Shown here: positions 1 through 8,118 of the stretch, piece by piece
How the letters are laid out: each line of letters opens with the position of its first letter
Position numbering within the stretch: the stretch's first letter is position 1
DNA from: Rhodoblastus sp963703385
GTDB lineage: Bacteria > Pseudomonadota > Alphaproteobacteria > Rhizobiales > Beijerinckiaceae
Length of the DNA: 64,000 nucleotides
Assembly: GCA_963703385.1 (NCBI GenBank)
Contig: OY969816.1
Coordinates: forward strand, 434,001 to 498,000
Direction: 5' to 3'
Translations under genes and position numbers: made by a program
The notes under the pieces: generated by a model
The model's input: the letters and a program-made list of their open reading frames with translations, nothing else
Told to the model about the DNA's origin: nothing
Databases searched by the model: none

Positions 1-939
1 AAGGCACGCCGCGAGGCGCGCGGGCCAGCGCTCCAGAGGCCAACGTTTCAAGGGCAGGCGCGCCAGCAGGAGAAAGGCCGCGGACGTGGCGAGAAAGGCG
101 GTCAGATAGATGATCGACAAGGCGTCGGGTCGCGGATCGAGCCAGCGCGACGGCGGGATGGTGGCGACGAAGACGGCGGCGAGCGAGAGCGCCAGACCGC
201 GCGCGAAGGCGACGAGGAGAGGTTTCGCGCCGTCGCCCATGACGATGAAGACAAGGGGCGGCGCCGCGAAAAGGACGATGAAGAAAGGCAGGTTTTCGAG
301 GCCGACGCCCGCAGTCACGGCAATTCCCGCGCCGGCCAAAGCGGCGCGCCGCGCCCGCGCCGGATCGAGGGCTTCCGCCAGCGCCGCGACGGCGACGACG
401 AGCCCGAGGATCTGGAGTCCGTGATGGTCGATGCGGCCGGGCGAGAACTGGATGTTCGCCACGCCGCTCAGCGCGACCGCGACCACCGCGGCCACCTCGT
501 AGGCCTCGCCGAGGAAAGCGCGCCCGGCATAGGCGGCGGCGCGATACAGAGCGATGAGGGTCAGCGCCGGAAAGGCGATCCGCCCCGCGCGCTCGGCCGC
601 CTCGGCCGGAAGGATCAGGCCGAAGGCGTAGACCAGCGGCGCAAGAATGGCGTCGACGATGCGCGACCAGTGCGACAACATGCCCTGCGGCGGGTCGAGC
701 CGGTGCGCGACGAGGTCCCACCAGCTCTGCCCGGCGAGGAAATCGCGGGCCTGGACCATGCGCATGGCGTCGTCGGTGTCATAGAAAACGCCGGTCTTCC
801 ACACCGCCGCCAGCTTGGAATAGGCCATCAGGAAGGAAAAGACAGTCGCGCCCAGGATCGCGAGCCAGAGGACAAGACTCCGCTGGGCCTCGGCGCTGAT
901 CTGAGACCGAGGGGCGAAAGTCGTCGTTGCGTCGGTCAA
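1..939 (-). CDS. Multi-pass membrane protein, GT-C glycosyltransferase-like (3' part outside window)
   Basis: Reading frame open from a TTG start at 939 to the window edge (313 codons), so the C-terminus is missing. A GGAGAG ribosome-binding sequence lies just upstream of the TTG; starting at the first internal ATG would cut into the first hydrophobic helix (residues 22-40). After this helix comes a periplasmic-type loop with an acidic Asp-Thr-Asp-Asp cluster (D54, D56, D57) followed by AMRM, then further hydrophobic stretches and a conserved-looking RIDHHG motif. An acidic pair right after TM1 followed by many helices is the usual architecture of GT-C lipid-linked sugar glycosyltransferases, so a role in cell-envelope glycan assembly is inferred. 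No substrate can be named. It reads in the same direction as fabI but is separated by about 175 nt holding two palindromic elements. Confidence 0.6.
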   Translation of the reverse strand, partial: MTDATTTFAPRSQISAEAQRSLVLWLAILGATVFSFLMAYSKLAAVWKTGVFYDTDDAMRMVQARDFLAGQSWWDLVAHRLDPPQGMLSHWSRIVDAILAPLVYAFGLILPAEAAERAGRIAFPALTLIALYRAAAYAGRAFLGEAYEVAAVVAVALSGVANIQFSPGRIDHHGLQILGLVVAVAALAEALDPARARRAALAGAGIAVTAGVGLENLPFFIVLFAAPPLVFIVMGDGAKPLLVAFARGLALSLAAVFVATIPPSRWLDPRPDALSIIYLTAFLATSAAFLLLARLPLKRWPLERWPARLAACL

Positions 940-1010
940 AGAACTCTCCAGCGCCGGGTCCTGACGCTGGAGCATGAAGGCAAGAGATTAAAAAGCTGCT
1001 AGCCGCTAGA

Positions 1011-1053
1011 GCATATTCCCAAAAAGTTGCAGACTTTTTGGACAAGAATATGC
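1011..1053. repeat. Dispersed palindromic repeat, copy 1
   Basis: A 43-nt imperfect inverted repeat: arms GCATATTC and GAATATGC with an inner AAAAAGT...ACTTTTT pair. The reverse complement matches the element at 51392-51435 at roughly 38 of 44 positions. It lies in the spacer between fabI and the membrane-protein gene. It is likely a small genome-wide repeat family; it could also form an RNA hairpin. Confidence 0.7.
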
Positions 1054-1070
1054 GTTGAAACAATGAGCTA

Positions 1071-1107
1071 GAGCATTCTTCCGATGCATAAGGAAGACAA
1101 AATGCTC
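1071..1107. terminator. Stem-loop downstream of fabI
   Basis: GAGCATT-CTTCC and GGAAG-aca-AAATGCTC form a stem with a 9-nt loop seven nt past the fabI stop codon (fabI is read leftward). There is no long U-tract in the fabI direction, so an attenuating hairpin or another repeat unit is as likely as an intrinsic terminator. Confidence 0.4.
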
Positions 1108-1113
1108 CAAGCG

Positions 1114-1932
1114 CTATTCCGTCTCGGCTTTCAGGCTGCCGGGCTGGGGCATCGAAATGATATTATAGCCCGCGTCGACGAAATGAATCTCGCCGGTGAC
1201 GCCGGCCGCGAGATCGGACAGCAGATAGAGCGCCGAGCCGCCGACGTCCTCGATGGTCACGGTGCGGCGCAGGGGCGCGTGGGCCTTCTGAAAATTGAAC
1301 ATGAAGCGGGCGTCGGCGATGCCGGCGCCGGCGAGCGTCCGGATCGGCCCGGCGGAAATGGCGTTGACCCTGATGTTCTGGGCGCCGAGATCGGCGGCGA
1401 GATAGCGCACGCTGGCCTCCAGCGCCGCCTTGGCCACGCCCATCACATTGTAATTGGGCATGACGCGGGTCGAGCCGCCATAAGTGAGCGTCAGAAGCGC
1501 GCCGCCGTTCGGCATGAGTTTTTGCGCTCGCTGGGCGATCTCGGTGAAGGAAAAGGCCGAGATGACCATGGTGCGCGAGAAGTTGTCGCGGGTGGTCGCG
1601 TCCACGTAGCGGCCCTTCAGCTCGTTCTTGTCCGAGAATCCGATGGCGTGGACGACGAAATCGAGCGTTCCCCAACTCTGTTCCAGCGCGGCGAACACCG
1701 CGTCCACGCTCGCCAGGTCCTCGACGTCGCAGGGCAAAGTGAGATGGGAGCCGAGGCTTTCGGCCAGAGGCTTGACGCGCTTGCCGAGGGCCTCGCCCTG
1801 GTAGGTGAAGGCGAGACCGGCGCCTTCCGCGGCAATCGCCTGCGCAATGCCCCAGGCGATCGAATGATCGTTGGCGACGCCCATGATGAGGCCGCGCTTG
1901 CCGGCCATCAGCCCCTTGCTGGAAAGATTCAT
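1114..1932 (-). CDS. fabI: Enoyl-[acyl-carrier-protein] reductase (NADH)
   Basis: 272-aa SDR-fold enzyme that reduces trans-2-enoyl-ACP in the last step of each fatty-acid elongation cycle. The N-terminal nucleotide-binding segment has the FabI-type glycine pattern (GVANDHSIAWG, residues 18-28). The catalytic Tyr-x6-Lys pair is Y161/K168, with Y151 also in place. The start at 1932 was chosen because the protein then begins with the usual short leader MNLSSKGLMAGKRGLIMG; GAGAG lies upstream. It follows fabB by 14 nt and fabA/fabB on the same strand, so the three genes form an operon for unsaturated and saturated fatty-acid synthesis. The family is the target of triclosan-type inhibitors. Confidence 0.95.
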   Translation of the reverse strand: MNLSSKGLMAGKRGLIMGVANDHSIAWGIAQAIAAEGAGLAFTYQGEALGKRVKPLAESLGSHLTLPCDVEDLASVDAVFAALEQSWGTLDFVVHAIGFSDKNELKGRYVDATTRDNFSRTMVISAFSFTEIAQRAQKLMPNGGALLTLTYGGSTRVMPNYNVMGVAKAALEASVRYLAADLGAQNIRVNAISAGPIRTLAGAGIADARFMFNFQKAHAPLRRTVTIEDVGGSALYLLSDLAAGVTGEIHFVDAGYNIISMPQPGSLKAETE

Positions 1933-1946
1933 GCACGAACTCTCGG

Positions 1947-3167
1947 TCAGGCGTCGATATGTTTGAAGATCAGCGTGGCGTTGGTGCCGCCGAAGCCGAA
2001 GGAGTTGGACAGAACCGCTCCGAGCTGCTGATTGTCCCTGCGCTGGCGCAGGATGTTCATGTCCGCGAAAGCCGGGTCGAGATTGACGATATTGGCGCTT
2101 TCGCAAATGAAATTGTTCTGCTGCATCAACAGGCTGTAAATCGCCTCCTGCGCCCCCGCCGCGCCGAGCGAATGGCCGGTCAGCGACTTGGTGGCCGAAA
2201 TCGGCGGACATTTGTCGGCGCCGAACACCTTGCGGATCGCCTCGATTTCCTTGAGGTCGCCGACCGGGGTCGAGGTCGCGTGCGGATTGATGTAGTCGAT
2301 CGGAACCTTGCAGGTTTCGAGCGCCATGCGCATGCAGCGTTCGGCGCCTTCGCCCGAGGGCGCGACCATGTCATGGCCGTCGGAGGTCAGGCCATAGCCG
2401 GCGAGTTCGGCATAGATTTTCGCGCCGCGCGCCTTGGCCCGCTCATATTCCTCCAGCACCACGACCCCCGCGCCGCCGGCGATGACAAAGCCGTCGCGGT
2501 CGGCGTCATAGGCGCGCGAGGCGGTCGCCGGCGTATCGTTATAGGACGAGGACATGGCGCCCATGGCGTCGAACAGCACCGAAAGCGTCCAGTCCAGCTC
2601 CTCGCAGCCGCCGGCGAACATCACGTCCTGCTTGCCATACTGGATCATTTCGGCGGCGTTGCCGATGCAGTGCGACGAGGTGGCGCAGGCCGACGAGATC
2701 GAATAATTGGCGCCCTTGATCTTGAACCAGGTGGCGAGCGTCGCCGAGGCGGTCGAGGACATCGCCTTGGGCACGGCGAAGGGGCCGACGCGCTTGGGTC
2801 CCTTGGTGCGGGTGATGTCGGCCAATTCGACGATGGTGCGGGTCGAAGGGCCGCCCGAGCCCATGATGATGCCGGTGCGCGGATTGGAAATGTCGCCCGC
2901 CTCCAGCCCGGAATCGGCGATCGCCTGTTCCATGGCGACATGGTTCCATGCGGTGCCGGTGGCGTGGAAGCGCATGGCGCGGCGGTCGACGATCTTTTCC
3001 GGATCGAGCGTCGGGGCGCCATGGACCTGGCAGCGGAAGCCGAGTTCGGCATATTTCTCGGCGCGCACGATTCCCGATCGTGCGGCGCGCAACGAGGCCG
3101 TGACTTCCTCGGCGTTATTGCCGATCGCGGAGACAATGCCGATGCCGGTGACGACGACGCGTCTCAT
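1947..3167 (-). CDS. fabB: 3-oxoacyl-[acyl-carrier-protein] synthase I
   Basis: 406-aa ketoacyl-ACP synthase that condenses malonyl-ACP with growing acyl chains; FabB-type enzymes elongate the cis-3-decenoyl product of FabA and so are needed for unsaturated fatty acids. The thiolase-fold active site is complete: nucleophile C161 in SSACATSSH, first His in NPHATSTPVGD (about residue 298) and second His in KSLTGHSLGAAG (about 333), matching the spacing of E. coli FabB. A strong AAGGAGG ribosome-binding site sits 5 nt before the ATG. It lies between fabA and fabI in the same direction. Confidence 0.96.
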   Translation of the reverse strand: MRRVVVTGIGIVSAIGNNAEEVTASLRAARSGIVRAEKYAELGFRCQVHGAPTLDPEKIVDRRAMRFHATGTAWNHVAMEQAIADSGLEAGDISNPRTGIIMGSGGPSTRTIVELADITRTKGPKRVGPFAVPKAMSSTASATLATWFKIKGANYSISSACATSSHCIGNAAEMIQYGKQDVMFAGGCEELDWTLSVLFDAMGAMSSSYNDTPATASRAYDADRDGFVIAGGAGVVVLEEYERAKARGAKIYAELAGYGLTSDGHDMVAPSGEGAERCMRMALETCKVPIDYINPHATSTPVGDLKEIEAIRKVFGADKCPPISATKSLTGHSLGAAGAQEAIYSLLMQQNNFICESANIVNLDPAFADMNILRQRRDNQQLGAVLSNSFGFGGTNATLIFKHIDA

Positions 3168-3205
3168 GTTGTCCTCCTTGTGGACGGCGTCCTGAAGCCG
3201 GGGCG

Positions 3206-3730
3206 TCAGGCGCCGGCGGGCTGGAACAGGCCGACGCGCATGTCCTTCACTTCATAAATGCGTTTGCCGTCGGCTTCGAGCCATCCGTCGGCGATGCCGA
3301 GCTTGAGCTTACCCTTCATCACGCGCCTGAAATCGACGCCATAGACCACCTTCTTCACCGTCGGCAGCACCTGGTCGGCGAATTTCACCTCGCCCACGCC
3401 GAGCGCGCGGCCCCTTCCGGGCAGTCCGAGCCAGCCAAGGAAGAAGCCGGTGAGTTGCCACAGGGCGTCGAGGCCGAGACAGCCCGGCATGACGGGATCG
3501 CCGAGGAAATGGCAGCCGAAGAACCAGAGATCGGGCTTGATGTCGAATTCGGCGCGCACATGGCCCTTGCCGTGGGCGCCGCCCTCCTCGACGATCTCGA
3601 CGATGCGGTCGAACATCAGCATGGGCGGCAGGGGCAACTGGGCGTTGCCCGGGCCGAACAGCTCGCCGCGACCGCAAGCCAGAAGGTCTTCATACGCGAA
3701 TTGCGAGCGTCTTTCGCCCATAGGGGACAT
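3206..3730 (-). CDS. fabA: Bifunctional 3-hydroxydecanoyl-ACP dehydratase/trans-2-decenoyl-ACP isomerase
   Basis: 174-aa hot-dog-fold protein of normal FabA length. It dehydrates 3-hydroxydecanoyl-ACP and isomerises the product to cis-3-decenoyl-ACP, the branch point to unsaturated fatty acids. The active-site pair is visible as H74 in FFGCHFLGDPVMPG and D88 in CLGLDALWQ, offset by +4 from E. coli H70/D84. GAGGGAA precedes the ATG. First gene of the fabA-fabB-fabI operon, divergent from irr across about 300 nt; this arrangement is common in Rhizobiales. Confidence 0.96.
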   Translation of the reverse strand: MSPMGERRSQFAYEDLLACGRGELFGPGNAQLPLPPMLMFDRIVEIVEEGGAHGKGHVRAEFDIKPDLWFFGCHFLGDPVMPGCLGLDALWQLTGFFLGWLGLPGRGRALGVGEVKFADQVLPTVKKVVYGVDFRRVMKGKLKLGIADGWLEADGKRIYEVKDMRVGLFQPAGA

Positions 3731-4028
3731 TTCCCTCGTTCGGCCCTTTAGGGGGCGCCGGTTGACTGACCCTTCCGGCCCGCCTCGTCGCCGGAATGTT
3801 GAACGCGCCTTCTAACATAGCCCTCGCCACGCCGAAAGACGCGGAGAACCGCATTTTCGGCGACGGCCAAGCCTGCTGCCGACCTTATTGCCGGCCCGCG
3901 CGCAAAAGTCTATATCGTGGCGGATCGCGGGTTCTGGGCCGCGAGGAATTTCCGTTTCGCAAGGCAAGAACAAATTTTCCCCCAAAGCGCGAGAATTCGC
4001 CGGGGTGGGAAGAAGTAAGGAAATTCGG
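3731..4028. other. Divergent promoter region between fabA and irr
   Basis: 298 nt without a convincing gene; it must hold the promoters of the fab operon and irr. No sequence resembling a clear iron-control element was recognised. Confidence 0.4.
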
Positions 4029-4550
4029 ATGGAGAAAAGGGCAAGCGCGCCGCGCGTCCGCCGCGCGGCTGAACGCGGCGCGAAAGGCGGCGCGGTCTAT
4101 ATGGCGACCCCCGCCGGGGCCGGCCTGAACGGCTGCCCCCTGCACGACCTGCGGCGCAAATTGAGCGAAGCCGGATTGCGGCCGACACGCCAGCGCCTGC
4201 GCCTCGGCTGGCTGTTGTTCGGCGGCGGCGACCGCCATGTCACCGCCGAGCGCCTTTACGAGGAAGCGATCGCCGCGCGCGCGCCGATCTCGCTCGCCAC
4301 CGTTTACAACACGCTCAACCAGTTCACCTCCGCCGGCCTGTTGAAGGAAGTCACGGTGGACGGCGCCAAGACCTATTTCGACACCAATCTCAACGAGCAT
4401 CAGCATTTCGTCGTCGATGACGAGACCCATATGCTCACCGACCTGCCCAAGGAGCTGATCGATTTCAGCCGCCTGCCGGAGCCCCCGGAAGGCTGGGAGA
4501 TCGCGCGGGTCGATGTGATGATCCGCCTGCGCCGCAAGGCGTCGCAATAG
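4029..4550 (+). CDS. irr: Iron response regulator Irr, Fur family
   Basis: 173-aa Fur-superfamily repressor. In Rhizobiales Irr represses haem synthesis and iron-storage genes under iron limitation and is degraded on haem binding. The N-terminal part carries a haem-regulatory Cys-Pro motif (NGCPLHDL, C36-P37), then the winged-helix DNA-binding domain with the diagnostic GLRPTRQR...GWLLFG and SLATVYNTLNQF motifs, then the dimerisation/metal domain. The second haem site normally reads HHH; here it is H124-Q-H126. ATG 4029 has AAGGAAA upstream. A second ATG at 4101 would give a 149-aa form that still contains the Cys-Pro motif, so the start is not certain. Divergent from fabA. Confidence 0.92.
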   Translation: MEKRASAPRVRRAAERGAKGGAVYMATPAGAGLNGCPLHDLRRKLSEAGLRPTRQRLRLGWLLFGGGDRHVTAERLYEEAIAARAPISLATVYNTLNQFTSAGLLKEVTVDGAKTYFDTNLNEHQHFVVDDETHMLTDLPKELIDFSRLPEPPEGWEIARVDVMIRLRRKASQ

Positions 4551-4808
4551 GCGTTTCCGGCAAGCCGTCAATGCAGCCAGGGGCGCGTCCCGCACGAAAA
4601 CCGTATTCTGGTCCCGATGATTGCTGGAACCGAGGGCGGCCCCTCATCCGATCTGCAATGGCCCGCGGATGAGAGATTGTTGACCGACGTTGGCGTCCCG
4701 CTGCCGGCGACGCGCACCGGCGCATCATTGCTCCGCCGTCCGAAAAAATCGGCGGACGGCCTCGGTCGATTCCCGACCAGCCTTCCCCTTGGGCTGTCCG
4801 AAATCGCC

Positions 4809-5600
4809 TCACTCAAATCGCGGCTTGCGTTTCTCGATAAAAGCCCGCACCGCCTCCTCGTGCTCCGGCGTTTTATGCGCCAGGGCCTGAAACGCGGCGG
4901 AGAGTTCGAGCAGGCCTTCCAGCGACTGGCTTTGGCCTTCACGCAGAAGTTTCTTGGTCATGCGCAGAGCGGGCCCGGGATTGGCGGCGATTTTTTTCGC
5001 CAGCGCCAGGGCCGCCGGCAGCAGCTCGTCCGGCGGCGTGACCGCGCTGACCAGGCCGCAGCGCAAAGCCTCCGCGGCGTCGATCGCCTCGCCGGTAAAA
5101 GCCATTTCCGCCGCCTTGGCGGCGCCGACGACGCGCGGCAGCAGCCAGGCGCCGCCATCGCCGGGGATGATGCCGATTTTGACGAAACTTTCGGCGAATG
5201 TCGCCGCGCTCGAGGCGAGGCGAATGTCGCACATGCAGGCGAGATCGCAGCCGGCCCCGATCGCCGGGCCATTGACCGCGGCAATCGTCGGAACGTCGAG
5301 ATGATGGAGCGCGAGCGGCAGGCGCTGGATCCCGCGCCGATATTCCTCGCGGATCTGTTCGGGCGGAATCGCTTCTTGCGCATAGCGGCGCATGTCCTTG
5401 ACATTGCCGCCCGAACTGAAGACCGGCCCGGCGCCGGTGAGGACGACCGCCCGCACGCCGTCCTCGGCATTGATGCGCGCCGCCGCCGCGACGAATTCCT
5501 CCACCGCGCTGTTTCCGGTCAGCGCATTGCGGCTCTGCGGCTCGTCCATGGTCAGAAGGACGACCGGCCCGTCCCGCTCGAATTTGAGAAAATCGGCCAT
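4809..5600 (-). CDS. Enoyl-CoA hydratase/isomerase family protein (crotonase)
   Basis: 263-aa crotonase-fold protein. The oxyanion-hole segments are visible as FSSGGNVKDM (about residues 60-70) and NGPAIGAGCDLACMCDIRLAS (about 110-130), with IPGDGGAWLLPRVVG after them. The family hydrates or isomerises enoyl-CoA thioesters. The exact substrate cannot be read from sequence. It stands next to maiA on the same strand with 50 nt between, in a stretch rich in acyl-CoA and aromatic catabolism genes. The 258 nt between its stop and irr show no gene. Confidence 0.85.
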   Translation of the reverse strand: MADFLKFERDGPVVLLTMDEPQSRNALTGNSAVEEFVAAAARINAEDGVRAVVLTGAGPVFSSGGNVKDMRRYAQEAIPPEQIREEYRRGIQRLPLALHHLDVPTIAAVNGPAIGAGCDLACMCDIRLASSAATFAESFVKIGIIPGDGGAWLLPRVVGAAKAAEMAFTGEAIDAAEALRCGLVSAVTPPDELLPAALALAKKIAANPGPALRMTKKLLREGQSQSLEGLLELSAAFQALAHKTPEHEEAVRAFIEKRKPRFE

Positions 5601-5651
5601 GGCGGGACCATAGCATTCGCCGCGCGGGCGGGCGACCGCCGGAACCGCTTT

Positions 5652-6290
5652 TCAGGCCTGTTCCGCGTCCTTTTGTTGTGAGGGATGGGCGGCGCGGAAC
5701 GCCGGCGATTCGGCGCAGGCCGCCTCGACGGCGAGGATTTTCGGCAGATGGTCGAGAGGCGTCGCGAAACGCCGCGCATTGAAAAGCTGCGGGATGAGGC
5801 AGACATCGGCGAGCGTCGGTTGTTTGCCGAAGCAGAATGGGCCCGGCTCGATCTCCTGTTCGATCGATTCGAGCCCGCCTTTCAGAATCCAATGGTGAAT
5901 CCAGGCGCCGACCGCCTCCTCGCCTTGATGGAGTTCGGATTTCAGATGTTCGAGCACGCGGAAAACATTGAGCGGATGGATTTCGCAGGCGACCGTGAGC
6001 GCCACGGCGCGGACTTTCGCCGCCAGCACGGGGTCGGCCGGGATCAGGCGTGGCTCGGGTTGCAGCGTTTCCAGAAATTCGATGATCGCCAGCGATTGGG
6101 TGAGGACGGTCCCGTCGTCGAGCTCCAGCGCCGGGACCAGTCCTTGCGGATTTTTTTCAAGGAAATCTTCGCGCCTCTGCTCGCCGCGCACCAGATGCAC
6201 CGGGACGTGCTCGACCTCGATTCCCTTGAGATTGAGCGCGATGCGCACGCGATAGGCCGCCGAGGAGCGGAAATAACCAAAAAGCTTCAT
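5652..6290 (-). CDS. maiA: Maleylacetoacetate isomerase (zeta-class GST)
   Basis: 212-aa two-domain glutathione-transferase protein. It isomerises maleylacetoacetate to fumarylacetoacetate with glutathione, between HmgA and Fah in tyrosine breakdown. The N-terminal thioredoxin-fold segment has the zeta-class signature SSAAYRVRIALNLKG (residues 9-23) with catalytic serines, followed by LVPALELDDGTVLTQSLAI, the glutathione-binding cis-Pro and Ser region; an all-helical C-terminal domain follows. The start at 6290 (MKLFGYFRSSAAY) is fixed by family alignment although the frame stays open upstream. Its pathway partners phhA and hppD-hmgA-fah lie within 10 kb. Confidence 0.93.
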   Translation of the reverse strand: MKLFGYFRSSAAYRVRIALNLKGIEVEHVPVHLVRGEQRREDFLEKNPQGLVPALELDDGTVLTQSLAIIEFLETLQPEPRLIPADPVLAAKVRAVALTVACEIHPLNVFRVLEHLKSELHQGEEAVGAWIHHWILKGGLESIEQEIEPGPFCFGKQPTLADVCLIPQLFNARRFATPLDHLPKILAVEAACAESPAFRAAHPSQQKDAEQA

Positions 6291-6399
6291 CTGTGGCCGT
6301 CTGTTCGCGGCCGGGCTCTTTTTAAAAACCAAAGCCCGCGCCATATGAAAGGAACGGCCATCATAGAGCAATTTCGATGGGCGTCGCAGGGAGGGCCGG

Positions 6400-7305
6400 A
6401 TGCGGAGAGCAAGCCGCGAGGCGGAGCCCCAAAACCCGCGCAATCGCTACGCCAATGCGCGGCGCAACGCGGACTGGACCATCGATCAGGACTGGCCGTC
6501 CACTTCGGCGCAGGAGCATGACCGCTGGCGGCGCCTGTTCGAGCGCCAGGCCAGGCTGCTGCCGGGGCGCGCCTGCGCGCCTTTCCTCGAAGCCAAGGCC
6601 CGGCTCGATCTTGCCGGCGAGGTCATTCCCGATTTCGCGGTTCTGTCCGAGAAACTCTCGGCCTTGACCGGCTGGCGCGTCGTCCCGGTCGCCGGCTTGA
6701 TTCCCGACGCGGCTTTTTTCGACCATCTGGCCAACCGCCGCTTCCCCGCCGGCGCCTTCATCAGGCCCGAGGCGGAGCTGGACTATCTGGAGAAGCCGGA
6801 CGTTTTTCACGACGTGTTCGGTCATGTCCCGCTGCTGGCCAATCCGGTCTATGCGCAGTTCCTCGAAGCCTATGGCAAGGGCGGGCGCCGGGCGCTGGAG
6901 CGCGGGCAATTGCACAACCTCGCCCGGCTCTACTGGTACACCGTCGAATTCGGCCTGATCGCCACGCCGGAAGGATTGCGCATTTTCGGCGCGGGAATCA
7001 TGTCCTCGCCGGCCGAAACGATTTTTGCGCTCGAGGATAGCTCGCCCAACCGGATCGGCTTCGATCTCGAACGGGTCATGCGCACCAAATATCTCATCGA
7101 CGATTTCCAGCAGACCTATTTCGTGATCCAAAATTTCGAAAAACTCCTCCACGACTGCTACCAGGACTTTGGTCCCCTTTACGACCGCCTGCGCGCCGCG
7201 CCCGAACTCGAAGCCCATGCGCTTGTCGAGGGCGACCACATCGTCACCAGGGGCGACTTCCATTATTTTCGCGCCAAGGGCAAGGCGCCGGCCTCCGCGG
7301 CTTGA
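6400..7305 (+). CDS. phhA: Phenylalanine 4-monooxygenase
   Basis: 301-aa bacterial aromatic amino-acid hydroxylase that converts phenylalanine to tyrosine with tetrahydropterin and O2. The mononuclear iron ligands of the family are present: H137 and H142 in PDVFHDVFGHVPLL and E183 in YWYTVEFGL. It is a single-domain bacterial form without the regulatory domain of animal enzymes. It is divergent from maiA (109 nt apart). It supplies tyrosine to the HppD/HmgA/MaiA/Fah route encoded nearby. The last 22 nt block before its stop (7270-7291) recurs exactly at 10335-10356, also in frame with a stop. No pterin-4a-carbinolamine dehydratase gene is seen in the window. Confidence 0.95.
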   Translation: MRRASREAEPQNPRNRYANARRNADWTIDQDWPSTSAQEHDRWRRLFERQARLLPGRACAPFLEAKARLDLAGEVIPDFAVLSEKLSALTGWRVVPVAGLIPDAAFFDHLANRRFPAGAFIRPEAELDYLEKPDVFHDVFGHVPLLANPVYAQFLEAYGKGGRRALERGQLHNLARLYWYTVEFGLIATPEGLRIFGAGIMSSPAETIFALEDSSPNRIGFDLERVMRTKYLIDDFQQTYFVIQNFEKLLHDCYQDFGPLYDRLRAAPELEAHALVEGDHIVTRGDFHYFRAKGKAPASAA

Positions 7306-7779
7306 ACCCGCGTCTCGCGGCGTAATGTTGAAAATCCAACGCCTGGTTTCGATTGATGAATCCCGCCAACGGGCGAGAACCAGAAATTCATCGAATGGCG
7401 GCAGTCTGGTCGAAAGCTGCTGGAGGTCCGGCGGCAAACTGCGCCATTTCGAGCCGTTTGGCGTCGACCTAACCAACTCGCGCTTTCCCCGGAAAGCCGT
7501 CATACCGACAGGCGGCGCTGCTGCGCGCATTTCTCGCCATGCGCTCATCCCTGATCGACGAAGGCGCGCAGCGCTTCGGGAAAACAGGCAATCTTCCCGC
7601 GATGGCCGAGTTCGATCAGACCGCGCTCGAACATCTGAGCGAGAAAAACTCACCCCACCAGCTTTCAATTACCCACAAGCATCAGGCGCCGTCCATTTCG
7701 CTTGAACCGTCTGAATCTTCTGTGATTCTGTCCCTGACGCCGAATCACGGGGGCGTCGAGGATGGGGGCGGGAGAAGAC
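7306..7779. other. Non-coding or decayed stretch after phhA
   Basis: About 470 nt without a supportable gene. Short frames exist on both strands but none has a recognisable family, a ribosome-binding site or consistent codon bias. It joins the phhA end to an insertion-sequence remnant and may be debris of mobile DNA. Confidence 0.4.
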
Positions 7780-7992
7780 GATTGGCTGGTCAATGAATTG
7801 CATATGCACCTGATCGGGCATCAGATGCCCTTCCTCAACTTTCGATTCCTTCTGAAGGGCGAGCTTGCGGAACACTTCGCCCAAATGCTGGCGCAACTCC
7901 TGATACAGCGTCTTGCGTCGACATTTCGGAATGAAGACAACATGATATTTGCACTCCCATGTCGTGTGGCTTAGGCTCTCGTACTCGTCCAT
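7780..7992 (-). pseudogene. IS200/IS605-family transposase TnpA remnant
   Basis: The first ~65 codons (from ATG 7992) resemble Y1-transposases of the IS200 group: MDEYESLSHTTWECKYHVVFIPKCRR, then a run to EGHLMPD. The catalytic HUH motif, normally PDHVHM, reads PDQVHM, so its first histidine is lost, and the homology collapses just afterwards into unrelated sequence. The usual ~140-aa protein with its catalytic tyrosine is therefore absent. This is an inactive relic. It lies beside the Tad-like genes and a GC-rich hairpin at 8076-8092 that may be an end structure of the element. Confidence 0.75.
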
Positions 7993-8075
7993 CGGTGGAG
8001 TTCCTTTCGTGTGAGTGGCTGCTCACGTTGGAACTTCACCGGTGGACTGCCGGAAACGTCAAACTGCTGCTGCCG

Positions 8076-8092
8076 CCCCGGCATAGCCGGGG
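8076..8092. terminator. GC-rich hairpin beside the IS200 relic
   Basis: CCCCGGC-ATA-GCCGGGG is a perfect 7-bp stem with a 3-nt loop. IS200-type elements carry subterminal hairpins and this could be one; it could equally end transcription of the leftward vWA gene whose stop is at 8119. The tract after it (ggtttccc) is a poor U-run. Confidence 0.4.
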
Positions 8093-8118
8093 GGTTTCCC
8101 GCTTACGCTAGTCCGCGA

